Positions 1 through 8,123 of a stretch of 64,000 bases of DNA are shown piece by piece. Position 1 is the stretch's first letter; every line of letters starts with the position of its first letter. The translations under genes and the position numbers were made by a program. Source of the stretch: Amycolatopsis orientalis DSM 43388 (GTDB lineage Bacteria; Actinomycetota; Actinomycetes; Mycobacteriales; Pseudonocardiaceae); contig NZ_ASXG01000158.1 of assembly GCF_000411975.1 (NCBI RefSeq), forward strand, positions 1-64,000, written 5' to 3'. The notes under the pieces were generated by a model that saw nothing but the letters and a program-made list of their open reading frames with translations, was not told the DNA's origin and did not search any database.

Positions 1-378
1 CCCCGCCTCCCCCTCCCTCCCGCCGCCTTACGTCCACAGTGGACAGTAGCCCAAAGCCACCGCATCCGAAACGATCGCCCGCCGAGCCAAGGAGCTCGGC
101 GGACTGATCCGGCACGACGAAGCAGCTGCCCCGCGGGCGTGCGCCCTGCGCTGATGGAACTGCAAGTCCGGCCGCACCGCCCGCTCGCGGGTTCCCGAGC
201 GCGACGCGTTCCCCGGTTTCGCCGCGGAGACGGCAGTGGAGTCCCTGCGCACGGCCTGATTCGTCGGAGCGGAGGAACTTTCCCCGCGCTCTCCTCGGTC
301 CGGACGAACAAGTGACGTGCGCCACCGACCTAGCATTTCCGAAACGCCGGTCCACCATCCCTCGGACAGAAGGTGCAC
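1..378. other. Upstream region, no confident gene
   Basis: No convincing gene lies here. A perfect odd palindrome GTCCACAGTGGAC sits at 32-44; the same word recurs elsewhere in the window. A short open tail at 62-154 (+) ends in TGA and reads ETIARRAKELGGLIRHDEAA near its start. That faintly resembles the C-terminus of an MGT-type glycosyltransferase, but it is far too short to assign. The AGAAGG at 368-373 is the ribosome binding site of the next gene. A long reverse-strand open frame across this stretch continues as the antisense of the first gene and is not credible. Confidence 0.4.
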
Positions 379-1770
379 ATGTCGAAAATTTCCGAAATCG
401 AGACCTGGCTTCAGGAGAATTTCGCCGCGTTGCTGGCCAAGCATCAGGTCCCCGGAGCCGCCATCGCGGTGCTCGCCGACGGCGAGGTGATCGACCACGC
501 GGCCGGCGTCGTGAACAAGGGCACCGGCGTGGAGTCCACTGTGGACTCGGTGTTCCAGATCGGGTCGATCACCAAGGTGTGGACGACCACGCTGGCCATG
601 CAGCTGGTCGACGAGGGCAAGCTCGACCTCGACCGGCCGGTGCGCGACTACCTCCCGGAGTTCGCGCTCGGCGACGAGGACGCCGCGGCGGCGATCACCG
701 TCCGGCAGCTGGCCTGTCACACCGCCGGGTTCGAGGGCGACATCTTCACCGACACCGGACCCGGCGACGACTGCGTGGAGAAGCTCGTCGCGACGCTGTC
801 CGACGTGCCGCAGCTTTTCCCGCCGGGCGAGCGGTTCTCCTACAACAACGCCGGCTACTGCGTGCTCGGCCGCGTGATCGAGGTGCTGCGCGGCAAGTGC
901 TGGGACGACTGCGTGCGCGACCACCTCTTCGCTCCGCTCGGCCTGACCCACGCGGCGTCCGGTCCGTACGACGCGATCCGCTACCGCGCGGCGATCGGGC
1001 ACGTCTCGCCGAAACCGGGCGACGACCCGGTGCCCGCGCCGGTCTGGGCGCTCACCCGCTCGAACTCGCCGGCCGGGTCGACGCTCGCGATGCGCCCGCG
1101 CGACCTGCTGACGTTCGTCCGGATGCAGCTGAACGAGGGCAAGGCCGACGACGGCACCCAGGTGGTGCTGCCGGAATCGCTGCTCGCGATGCGCGAACCG
1201 CAGGTCGACGTGCCCTACCTCGGCCTGATGTCCGCGCACTGGGGTCTCGGCTGGATGCTTTTCGACTGGGACGGCGGCAAGGTGATCGGCCACGACGGCG
1301 GGACCATCGGCCAGTCGGCTTTCCTGCGCGTGGTGCCCGAACGCGGCGTCGCGGTCGCGCTGCTGACCAACGGCGGCAACCCGATCCACGTGTACCACGA
1401 GATCTACACAAAGCTGCTCGACGAACTCGCCGGGGTGCAGGTGCCGCCGCTGCCCGAGCCGAACCCCGCCGCCGCGCCAGCCGACCTTTCTCGCTACGTG
1501 GGCGAGTACTCGTCCATGGTCGCCGACACCGTCGTCGTCGAAGAAGACGGCAAGCTCTGGATGACGCGCACCCCCAAGGGCATCTTCGCGGAACTCAGCA
1601 GCGCACCGCCGGCCAAGGAAGAGCTGTTCCCGTGCCAGGGGGACACGTTCGTCGCCAAAACCGACCAGCTGCCCGGTGTTTACCTGGCACACGCGTTCGT
1701 CGGCGATGACGGCAACGGCCGCGCCCAGTTCGTCCACACTGGACGCGCGGACCGGCGGGTTTCCCAGTGA
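379..1770 (+). CDS. Serine hydrolase, class C beta-lactamase / peptidase S12 fold
   Basis: This 463-residue protein of the penicillin-binding/class C beta-lactamase fold probably hydrolyses an amide or ester through an acyl-serine. Visible motifs are S63-I-T-K66 (SxxK), Y155-N-N (YxN) and H305-D-G-G (the KTG-equivalent box). There is no signal peptide, so it should be cytoplasmic, unlike true beta-lactamases or DD-peptidases. ATG at 379 is chosen over GTG 373 because AGAAGG at 368-373 is correctly spaced. It opens a seven-gene operon and overlaps the next gene by 4 nt. It is closely related to the C-terminal domain of the protein ending at 11428 (both carry FQIGSI-[TS]-KVWT), which points to duplication. 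The family also includes D-aminopeptidases and esterases; the substrate is unknown. Confidence 0.9.
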   Translation: MSKISEIETWLQENFAALLAKHQVPGAAIAVLADGEVIDHAAGVVNKGTGVESTVDSVFQIGSITKVWTTTLAMQLVDEGKLDLDRPVRDYLPEFALGDEDAAAAITVRQLACHTAGFEGDIFTDTGPGDDCVEKLVATLSDVPQLFPPGERFSYNNAGYCVLGRVIEVLRGKCWDDCVRDHLFAPLGLTHAASGPYDAIRYRAAIGHVSPKPGDDPVPAPVWALTRSNSPAGSTLAMRPRDLLTFVRMQLNEGKADDGTQVVLPESLLAMREPQVDVPYLGLMSAHWGLGWMLFDWDGGKVIGHDGGTIGQSAFLRVVPERGVAVALLTNGGNPIHVYHEIYTKLLDELAGVQVPPLPEPNPAAAPADLSRYVGEYSSMVADTVVVEEDGKLWMTRTPKGIFAELSSAPPAKEELFPCQGDTFVAKTDQLPGVYLAHAFVGDDGNGRAQFVHTGRADRRVSQ

Positions 1771-2660
1771 GCGGTATCCAGGCGCAGATCGAAGCTGTGT
1801 TCGCCGACGCTGGCGCGGAAGGGTTCCTGCATGCCCGGGAAATCGGTGCGCCGGGCCCGGAAGTGTCGGCGGGCGGGGACGCCCCGGTCGTCCTCGCTTC
1901 GGTATTCAAGATCCCGGTGGCGCTCGCGTACGCCCGCGAGGTCGCCGCCGGACGGCTGGACGACACGGAACGGACCAAGGTGACCGCGCGGTACCGGATC
2001 GGCGGCATCGGCACCGCGGGCTGCGCTGACGACGTCGAAATGAGCTGGCGCGACCTCGCGCACTTCATGCTCACGATGAGCGACAACGCCGCGACCGACG
2101 TGCTCTACCACCGGCTCGGCCAGGAAACGATCGACGGGGTGCTGGCCGACCTCGGACTCGCCCGCACCCGGCTGATCGGCTGCTGCGAGGACTTGTTCGC
2201 CACCGTCGTCTCCGATCTCGGCGGCAGTCCGGAGTCCGATCTCGAAGCGCTGCTGGGTGAAGCGACTCCGGAGCAGCTGGACAAACTGTCGGTTCGCGAT
2301 CCGGAACGCACCACCTCCTCCACGCCGCGCGAGATCACCGAGTTGCTCGACGCGATCTGGACCGACCGGGCGGGCGAACCGCAAGCGTGCGAACGGGTCC
2401 GCACGATCATGGCGCAGCAGATCTGGCCGCACCGGCTGTCGTCGGGCTTCCCGTCCGGCGTGCGGGTGGCGGCGAAAACCGGGACGCTGCCCGGAATCCG
2501 CAACGAAGCGGGCGTGGTGACCTTGGGGGACGGCCGCCGGTTCGCGGTCGCGGTGTTCACTCGCGCGCATTCTCTCGAAGACCGCCTTCCCGCGGTCGAC
2601 GCGTCCATCGGCGCCGCCGCCCGGCTGGCGATCGACCACCTCCAGAGCGCGACTCCGTAG
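1767..2660 (+). CDS. Serine hydrolase, class A beta-lactamase-like
   Basis: This 297-residue protein has a class A beta-lactamase-type core: S45-V-F-K48 (SxxK), S105-D-N107 (SDN) and K237-T-G239 (KTG) in the family order. A segment near STPREITELL matches the conserved TTTP region. I cannot find the usual ExxLN general-base motif of true class A enzymes, so beta-lactamase activity is doubtful. There is no signal peptide, so it is probably cytosolic. GTG 1767 overlaps the upstream gene by 4 nt and implies translational coupling. Lying between another acyl-serine hydrolase and a peptide importer, it probably cleaves an imported peptide-like compound. An intracellular resistance enzyme is the alternative. 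Confidence 0.85.
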   Translation: MSGIQAQIEAVFADAGAEGFLHAREIGAPGPEVSAGGDAPVVLASVFKIPVALAYAREVAAGRLDDTERTKVTARYRIGGIGTAGCADDVEMSWRDLAHFMLTMSDNAATDVLYHRLGQETIDGVLADLGLARTRLIGCCEDLFATVVSDLGGSPESDLEALLGEATPEQLDKLSVRDPERTTSSTPREITELLDAIWTDRAGEPQACERVRTIMAQQIWPHRLSSGFPSGVRVAAKTGTLPGIRNEAGVVTLGDGRRFAVAVFTRAHSLEDRLPAVDASIGAAARLAIDHLQSATP

Positions 2661-2670
2661 GAGAAATCCC

Positions 2671-4263
2671 ATGAAAACTGCCCGGCTCACCGCCGCGATG
2701 GCGGGCGTGGTGGCCTTGACCGTGAGCGCGTGCGGGGGATCAGCGCAATCCGGGACGGACCGGACCGCGAACCAGAAACTGGTCGACGGCAAGACGTTCA
2801 CCTATGCCATCCCGACCGATCCGGGAACGCTCGACCCGGCGATCACCGTGCTGTCGGTCGCCCGCAACCTCGACGGGTTCCTCTACGACAGCCTGATCAA
2901 TCTCGATTCGAAGGGCCAGCCGGTGGCGGGGCTCGCGGAAAAGTGGGACGCCACCACGACCACCGCGACCTTCACCCTGCGCAAGGGCATCACCTGCGCT
3001 GACGGCAGCCCGCTGAGCGCGGCCGACGCGGCGGCGAACATCAACTACGTCGGCGACCCGGCGAACAAATCCCCGCTCGCCGGGGTCACGGTGGCCCCCG
3101 GCACGAAGGCGGCCGCCAGCGCGGACACGGTCACGGTCACCAGCGGAGCGCCGGACGCCTTCCTGCTCCGCAACATCGCCGGCCTGCCGATCGCCTGCGC
3201 CAAGGGGCTCGCCGACCGCAAGACGCTCGCCAAGGGCGAGAACGGCACCGGCATGTTCACCATGACCGAGATCGTCCCGAACGACCACTACACGCTGACC
3301 CGGCGCAAGGACTACACGTGGGGTCCCGGCCAGTTCGACCCGAAGCAGAAGGGCCTTCCGGACAAGGTCAACGTCCGGGTCATCCCGAACATGACGACGA
3401 TGTCGAACCTGCTGCTGTCCGGCGAGGTCAACGCGGGCTCGGTGATCGGGCAGGACCAGCAGCGGCTCAAGGCCCAGCGGCTGTACCACGCCGACATCGT
3501 CTCGCCGTTCGGCGAGCTGTTCTTCAACCAGGCTCCCGGCCGGTTCGGCGCGGACCAGGCGATGCGCCGCGCGCTGGTGCAGGCGATCGACCTCCCGCAG
3601 GTCGCGAAGGTGCTGACCCGCGACGGCAGCGCGCCGGTCAAGGGCATGGTCACCATCGAACCCCGGCCGTGCGACGGCGATTCGGCCACCGGGAAGATCC
3701 CCGGTTTCGACGTCGCCGCGGCGAAGGCGGCGCTGGATCAGGCGGGCTGGAAACCGGGACCGGACGGCATCCGCGTGAAGGACGGGAAGCGGCTCGCGCT
3801 GACCGCGATCTACGGCACGCAGGCCGGTCCGACGATGCCGCCGGGCGCGGAGTTGATGCAGCAGGGCTGGAAGGCCGTCGGCGTCGACGTCACGCTCAAG
3901 GGCCTCGACAGCCCGGGCATCAGCCAGGCGCTGTTCGCCACGGGCGAGTGGGACATCTCGATGGCGCCGCTCGGCCTCACCCTGCCCAGCCAGCTGGTGC
4001 CGTTCATTTCCGGCGGGCAGCCGCCGCAGGGCACGAACTTCGCGCACATCAAGAACCCGCGGTACGACTCGCTGGTCGCCAAGGCGGCGACGCAGGCCGG
4101 GGAAGCGGGCTGTGCGGACTGGACGGCCGCGGAATCGGCGCTGTTCGAGAAGCAGGACGTCGTGCAGTTCGCGAACTCGGTGATCCCGACCTACGGCAGC
4201 AACGCGAAGTTCGAGATCGTCAACGGCTACCTGACGCCGGCGTCCATCCGGATGTACGCCTGA
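2671..4263 (+). CDS. ABC transporter substrate-binding lipoprotein, oligopeptide type (SBP family 5)
   Basis: This 530-residue extracytoplasmic solute receptor belongs to the DppA/OppA family. A signal peptide ends in the lipobox VSAC with lipidated C21. The mature part starts with the family's pattern (TFTYAIPTDPGTLDPAI), followed by the LRKGITCADG segment. ATG follows GGAGAAA at 2660-2666. It lies 10 nt after the class A-like hydrolase and overlaps the permease by 1 nt, so it is the receptor of the importer encoded next. The family binds peptides, nickel chelates or opines; from the enzymes around it, a peptide or peptide-like ligand is most likely. Confidence 0.93.
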   Translation: MKTARLTAAMAGVVALTVSACGGSAQSGTDRTANQKLVDGKTFTYAIPTDPGTLDPAITVLSVARNLDGFLYDSLINLDSKGQPVAGLAEKWDATTTTATFTLRKGITCADGSPLSAADAAANINYVGDPANKSPLAGVTVAPGTKAAASADTVTVTSGAPDAFLLRNIAGLPIACAKGLADRKTLAKGENGTGMFTMTEIVPNDHYTLTRRKDYTWGPGQFDPKQKGLPDKVNVRVIPNMTTMSNLLLSGEVNAGSVIGQDQQRLKAQRLYHADIVSPFGELFFNQAPGRFGADQAMRRALVQAIDLPQVAKVLTRDGSAPVKGMVTIEPRPCDGDSATGKIPGFDVAAAKAALDQAGWKPGPDGIRVKDGKRLALTAIYGTQAGPTMPPGAELMQQGWKAVGVDVTLKGLDSPGISQALFATGEWDISMAPLGLTLPSQLVPFISGGQPPQGTNFAHIKNPRYDSLVAKAATQAGEAGCADWTAAESALFEKQDVVQFANSVIPTYGSNAKFEIVNGYLTPASIRMYA

Positions 4264-5243
4264 TGACCGGCGCGATCGCCGTAACGGGCCCGAAGGTCAG
4301 TCCCTGGCTGACCTTCGGCGCCCGCCGCCTCGGGCGGTTCGTGGTGTCGCTGTGGGTGCTGGTGACCATGGCGTTCCTGATGATCCAGCTGATCCCGGGC
4401 GATCCGGTGCGCGCGGCGCTCGGCCTGACCGCGCCGATCGAACTGGTCAACGCCCGGCGTGCCGCGCTCGGGCTGGATCATCCGCTGTGGCAGCAGTATC
4501 TCGATTATTTCGGCGGGCTGTTCCGCGGCGATTTCGGCACGTCCATGCTGACCGGGCAACCCGTCGGCGACGTCATCTCCGACCGGCTCCCGGCGACCCT
4601 GCAACTGGCGTTGCCCGCGTTCGCGGTGGTCATCGGGCTGGCGATTCCGCTCGGCCTGACGTTCGCCGTGCTCACCCGCGGCGGCCGGCACCGCGGCGCC
4701 GAGCTGGGGTTCACCTCGACCACCGTGCTGTTCGCCGCGATCCCGGAGTTCCTGGTCGCAGTGGCGCTGGTGGCGTTCTTCGCGGTGCAGCTCGGCTGGT
4801 TCCCGGTGGCCGGGCACGACGGCGCGGGCTCGCTGGTGCTGCCGATCATCGCGCTGGCGCTGGGCCCGGCCTCGACGCTGTCCCGGATTGTCCGGGTCGA
4901 GACGCTTTCGGTGCTGGGCAACGATTTCGTCCGCACCGCGCGGGCGAAACGGCTGCCTGCCCGGCTGATTTACCTGCGCCACGCGCTGCCGAACGCGCTG
5001 ACCGCGACCCTCACGCTCGGCGGCCTGATGCTGACCAGCCTCGTCGCGGGCACCGTGCTGGTGGAGAACGTCTTCGCCTGGCCCGGTCTCGGTTCGACGA
5101 TCTCGCAATCCATTCTGCAGAAGGACTACCCGCTGGTGCAGGGAATCGTGCTCGTGTACGGCATCGGCGTGCTGCTGGTGAACCTCGTCGTGGACCTGCT
5201 GCTGGCGATTCTCGATCCGCGTTCGACGATCCGGGAGAACTGA
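4263..5243 (+). CDS. Oligopeptide ABC transporter permease (DppB-type)
   Basis: This 326-residue inner-membrane permease is of the DppB/OppB type. A first membrane span near residues 20-40 is followed by MIQLIPGDPVRAALG, the standard periplasmic start of this family. The cytoplasmic coupling (EAA) loop RTARAKRLPARLIYLRHALP lies near residues 222-245. Start ATG 4263 overlaps the receptor's stop by 1 nt, and the next gene starts 1 nt after its TGA. It forms the pore with the permease half of the following fusion protein. Confidence 0.93.
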   Translation: MTGAIAVTGPKVSPWLTFGARRLGRFVVSLWVLVTMAFLMIQLIPGDPVRAALGLTAPIELVNARRAALGLDHPLWQQYLDYFGGLFRGDFGTSMLTGQPVGDVISDRLPATLQLALPAFAVVIGLAIPLGLTFAVLTRGGRHRGAELGFTSTTVLFAAIPEFLVAVALVAFFAVQLGWFPVAGHDGAGSLVLPIIALALGPASTLSRIVRVETLSVLGNDFVRTARAKRLPARLIYLRHALPNALTATLTLGGLMLTSLVAGTVLVENVFAWPGLGSTISQSILQKDYPLVQGIVLVYGIGVLLVNLVVDLLLAILDPRSTIREN

Positions 5244-5244
5244 G

Positions 5245-7155
5245 ATGGCGAAACGGCGCGGACAACAGTGGCTGGCCGCCGTGCGCACCCCGCTCGGCGC
5301 GTTCGCCGCCGTCCTGCTCGTGCTGGTGCTCGTGCTCGCGGTGCTGGGCCCGATCCTGTGGCGGGACGCGGCTTCGGCGATCGACACGAACGCGATCAGC
5401 CAGGGCCCGTCGGGCGCTCATCTGGTCGGCACGGACGAATTGGGCCGCGACATCTTCTACCGCGTGCTCGTGGCGACCCGGCTTTCGGTGGTGCTGGCGC
5501 TGCTGGCCGCCGCGCTCGGCGTCGTGACCGGCCTGGTGCTCGGCATGCTGCCCGCGGTGCTGCCGCGTCCGCTCGGCCGGCTGCTGACGGCGGCGGTGAA
5601 CATCGCGGTCGCGTTCCCCGGCCTGCTGCTGGTGCTGTTCTTCGCGGTGATTTTCGGCGTGGGCACCCAAGGCGCGGTGATGGCGATCGGGTTCGCGCTG
5701 GCCCCGCAGTTCGCCCGGCTGACGCAGACGTTGTCGGCTTCGGTGGCCGGGCGGGATTTCGTGTCCGCCGCCCGGGTCGCCGGAGTGGGCCGGATCCGGT
5801 TGCTGTTCCGGCACATCCTGCCGAACATCGGAGAGCCGCTGGCGATCAACGCCACCCTCGGCGCCGGTGGTTCGCTGCTGGCGTTCTCCGGGCTGTCGTT
5901 CCTCGGAATCGGCGTGCAGGCCCCGGAATACGACTGGGGACGGCTGCTCAACGAGGGGCTGAACGGCATTTACGTCAACCCGGCCGCGGCGCTCGCCCCC
6001 GGGGTCGCGGTGGTCATCGCGGGCCTGGCGTTCAACCTGTTCGGCGAGACGGTCGCCGGGGTGATCGGCGTGCGGACGCGGTTGCCGCGGCTGGGTCCGC
6101 GAATCCGGCGCAAGTCCACAGTGGATACCGCGGCGGCGGACGAGGCCGTGCTGGTGGTCGAGAACCTGGAAGTCGCGTTCCCCCGGCCGGCCGGCTGGAC
6201 GGTGCCGGTGCGCGGGGTGAGCTTCACCGTGCGGGCGGGCGAAGTGATCGGGGTCGTCGGCGAATCCGGTTCCGGCAAGAGCTTGACCGGGCTGGCGGTG
6301 TCGCGGCTGATCGAAGCGCCGGGTCGCGTGACCGCGGACCGGCTGGACTTCGCCGGAACTCCGGTGCTCACCACACCGGAGCGCGAATTGCGGACGCTGC
6401 TCGGGACGTCGCTGGCGATGGTGTTCCAGGACCCGATGACGTCGTTCAACCCGACCCGGCGGATCGGCCGTCAGCTCGCCGAGGTTTCCGAGCAGCACCA
6501 CGGGCTTTCCCGGGCCAAGGCGTTCGAGCGGGCGGTCGACCGGCTGCGCGCGGTGCGGATTCCGGCCGCGGAACGGCGGGCGATGCAGTACCCGCACGAG
6601 TTTTCCGGCGGCATGCGGCAGCGCGCGATGATCGGCATGGGACTGATGGGCGACCCGCGGCTGATCATCGCCGACGAACCCACGACCGCGCTGGACGTGA
6701 CCGTGCAACGGCAGCTGCTGCGGCTGCTGGCCCAGACCCGCGCCGAACGGGACACCGCGGTCATCCTGATCAGCCACGACATCGCGGTCGTTTCCCAGAC
6801 CTGCGAACGGATTCTGGTGATGTACGCCGGACGGATCGTGGAAGATCTGCCCGCCGCCGGACCGGACCTCGCGACGCGGCATCCGTACACGCGGGCGCTG
6901 CTGGCCACGACGCTCGACCTGGAGACGGACCCGGACGCGCCGCTCGCGGTGATCCCCGGTCGTCCGCCGGAACCCGACCGGCTGCCGTCCGGCTGCGCAT
7001 TCGCCAACCGCTGCCCGGTGGCGACCGAGCGGTGTCGCGAGGAGGACCCGGAACTGACTGTGCTCGCGCCGGAACATCGGGTGGCGTGCTGGCATCCGGA
7101 TGCGGCAGGGTCGGAAACAGCGGTCGCGGCGGTCGTGGCGGGAGGGGCGGAATGA
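5245..7155 (+). CDS. Fused oligopeptide ABC permease (DppC-type) and ATPase (DppD-type)
   Basis: This 636-residue protein joins two subunits that are separate in most transporters. Residues 1-285 are a DppC-type permease with the coupling loop SAARVAGVGRIRLLFRHILP near 171-190. Residues from about 300 form an ABC ATPase with Walker A GESGSGKS near 340-347, signature FSGGMRQRA near 453-461, Walker B LIIADEP near 472-478 and switch histidine in ISHD near 510. The OppD-type C-terminal cysteine region (CAFANRCPVATERC) is present. Such fusions are known in actinobacteria and fix the permease to ATPase stoichiometry. It overlaps the second ATPase gene by 4 nt. Confidence 0.94.
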   Translation: MAKRRGQQWLAAVRTPLGAFAAVLLVLVLVLAVLGPILWRDAASAIDTNAISQGPSGAHLVGTDELGRDIFYRVLVATRLSVVLALLAAALGVVTGLVLGMLPAVLPRPLGRLLTAAVNIAVAFPGLLLVLFFAVIFGVGTQGAVMAIGFALAPQFARLTQTLSASVAGRDFVSAARVAGVGRIRLLFRHILPNIGEPLAINATLGAGGSLLAFSGLSFLGIGVQAPEYDWGRLLNEGLNGIYVNPAAALAPGVAVVIAGLAFNLFGETVAGVIGVRTRLPRLGPRIRRKSTVDTAAADEAVLVVENLEVAFPRPAGWTVPVRGVSFTVRAGEVIGVVGESGSGKSLTGLAVSRLIEAPGRVTADRLDFAGTPVLTTPERELRTLLGTSLAMVFQDPMTSFNPTRRIGRQLAEVSEQHHGLSRAKAFERAVDRLRAVRIPAAERRAMQYPHEFSGGMRQRAMIGMGLMGDPRLIIADEPTTALDVTVQRQLLRLLAQTRAERDTAVILISHDIAVVSQTCERILVMYAGRIVEDLPAAGPDLATRHPYTRALLATTLDLETDPDAPLAVIPGRPPEPDRLPSGCAFANRCPVATERCREEDPELTVLAPEHRVACWHPDAAGSETAVAAVVAGGAE

Positions 7156-8123
7156 GCGAGCTGGCGTTCGATTCGGTCAGCGTCCGGTACGGCGGACGAC
7201 GCGGGCTCACCGCGGTCGACGGAGTTTCGCTGACCGTCCCGGCGGGCAAGGTCGTCGGCCTGGTGGGCGAATCCGGGTCGGGCAAATCGACGCTCGCCCG
7301 GGCGGCCGTCGGCTTGTCGCCGGTGAGCGCCGGACGCGTGCTGCTCGGCGGCGTGGACGTGCGGAAACTGCCGCGCCGGCGTCCGCTGCAGATGGTGTTC
7401 CAGGATCCGTATTCCTCGCTCAACCCGCGGATGACCATCGGCGAGTCGATCGCCGAAGCCATGCCGCGCGGGACGGACCGCCGAGCCGAGGTCGCCCGGT
7501 TGCTGGAACTGGTCAATCTCGATCCGGAACGGGCCGCGCACCTGCCCGGCCAGCTGTCCGGCGGGCAGCGGCAACGGGTCGCGCTCGCCCGGGCGCTCGC
7601 GGGCCGTCCGCAGGCGCTGATCGCCGACGAGATCACCTCGGCGCTCGACGTTTCGGTGCAGGGCGCGGTGCTCAACCTCGTGCGCTCGGTGCAGCGGCAA
7701 CTCGATTTGTCGATGCTGTTCATTTCGCACAACCTCGCCGTGATCCGGTATCTCAGCGATTTCGTCGCGGTGATGTATCTCGGGCGGATTGTCGAGGCCG
7801 GACCGGCACATCAAGTGCTCACCGATCCGCGACACCCCTACACCCGCGATCTGCTCGATGCCGCGCCCTCGGCGCACAAGCCGCTGTTCGACCTCGAACC
7901 CGGCCCGACCGCGGACGCGGAACCGCCGGATCCGCACCACCCGCCGGCCGGCTGCCGGTATCACCCGCGCTGCCCGGTCGGCCCGCTCGCGCGGAGCGAC
8001 CGCGAGATCTGCCTCCGGACCGATCCGGCCGACGGCGCCGCGACCCGCAAGCACGCCGCAGCCTGCCACTTCACTGAATCCGAGGGCCACGAGCCCGCGA
8101 TTTCCCAAGGAGCCAGCGTATGA
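7152..8123 (+). CDS. Oligopeptide ABC transporter ATP-binding protein (DppF-type)
   Basis: This 323-residue second ATPase of the importer has Walker A GESGSGKST (residues 39-47), Q-loop VFQDPYSSLNP, signature LSGGQRQR (about 135-142), Walker B ALIADE and switch ISHN. The OppF-type cysteine-rich C-terminus (CRYHPRCPVG, then C near REIC) is intact. ATG 7152 overlaps the permease-ATPase fusion by 4 nt, and its TGA overlaps the next ATG by 4 nt. It pairs with the ATPase half of the fusion to power uptake. Confidence 0.94.
   Translation: MSELAFDSVSVRYGGRRGLTAVDGVSLTVPAGKVVGLVGESGSGKSTLARAAVGLSPVSAGRVLLGGVDVRKLPRRRPLQMVFQDPYSSLNPRMTIGESIAEAMPRGTDRRAEVARLLELVNLDPERAAHLPGQLSGGQRQRVALARALAGRPQALIADEITSALDVSVQGAVLNLVRSVQRQLDLSMLFISHNLAVIRYLSDFVAVMYLGRIVEAGPAHQVLTDPRHPYTRDLLDAAPSAHKPLFDLEPGPTADAEPPDPHHPPAGCRYHPRCPVGPLARSDREICLRTDPADGAATRKHAAACHFTESEGHEPAISQGASV

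Noticed and set aside
28-1737. Long reverse-strand open frame (569 codons) opposite the first gene
   Set aside because: It is the antisense of a clear serine hydrolase and has low-complexity Arg/His/Val-rich composition typical of shadow frames in 70% GC DNA.
1767-2660. True class A beta-lactamase conferring resistance
   Set aside because: SxxK, SDN and KTG are present but there is no signal peptide and no evident ExxLN general-base motif, so I call it beta-lactamase-like only.
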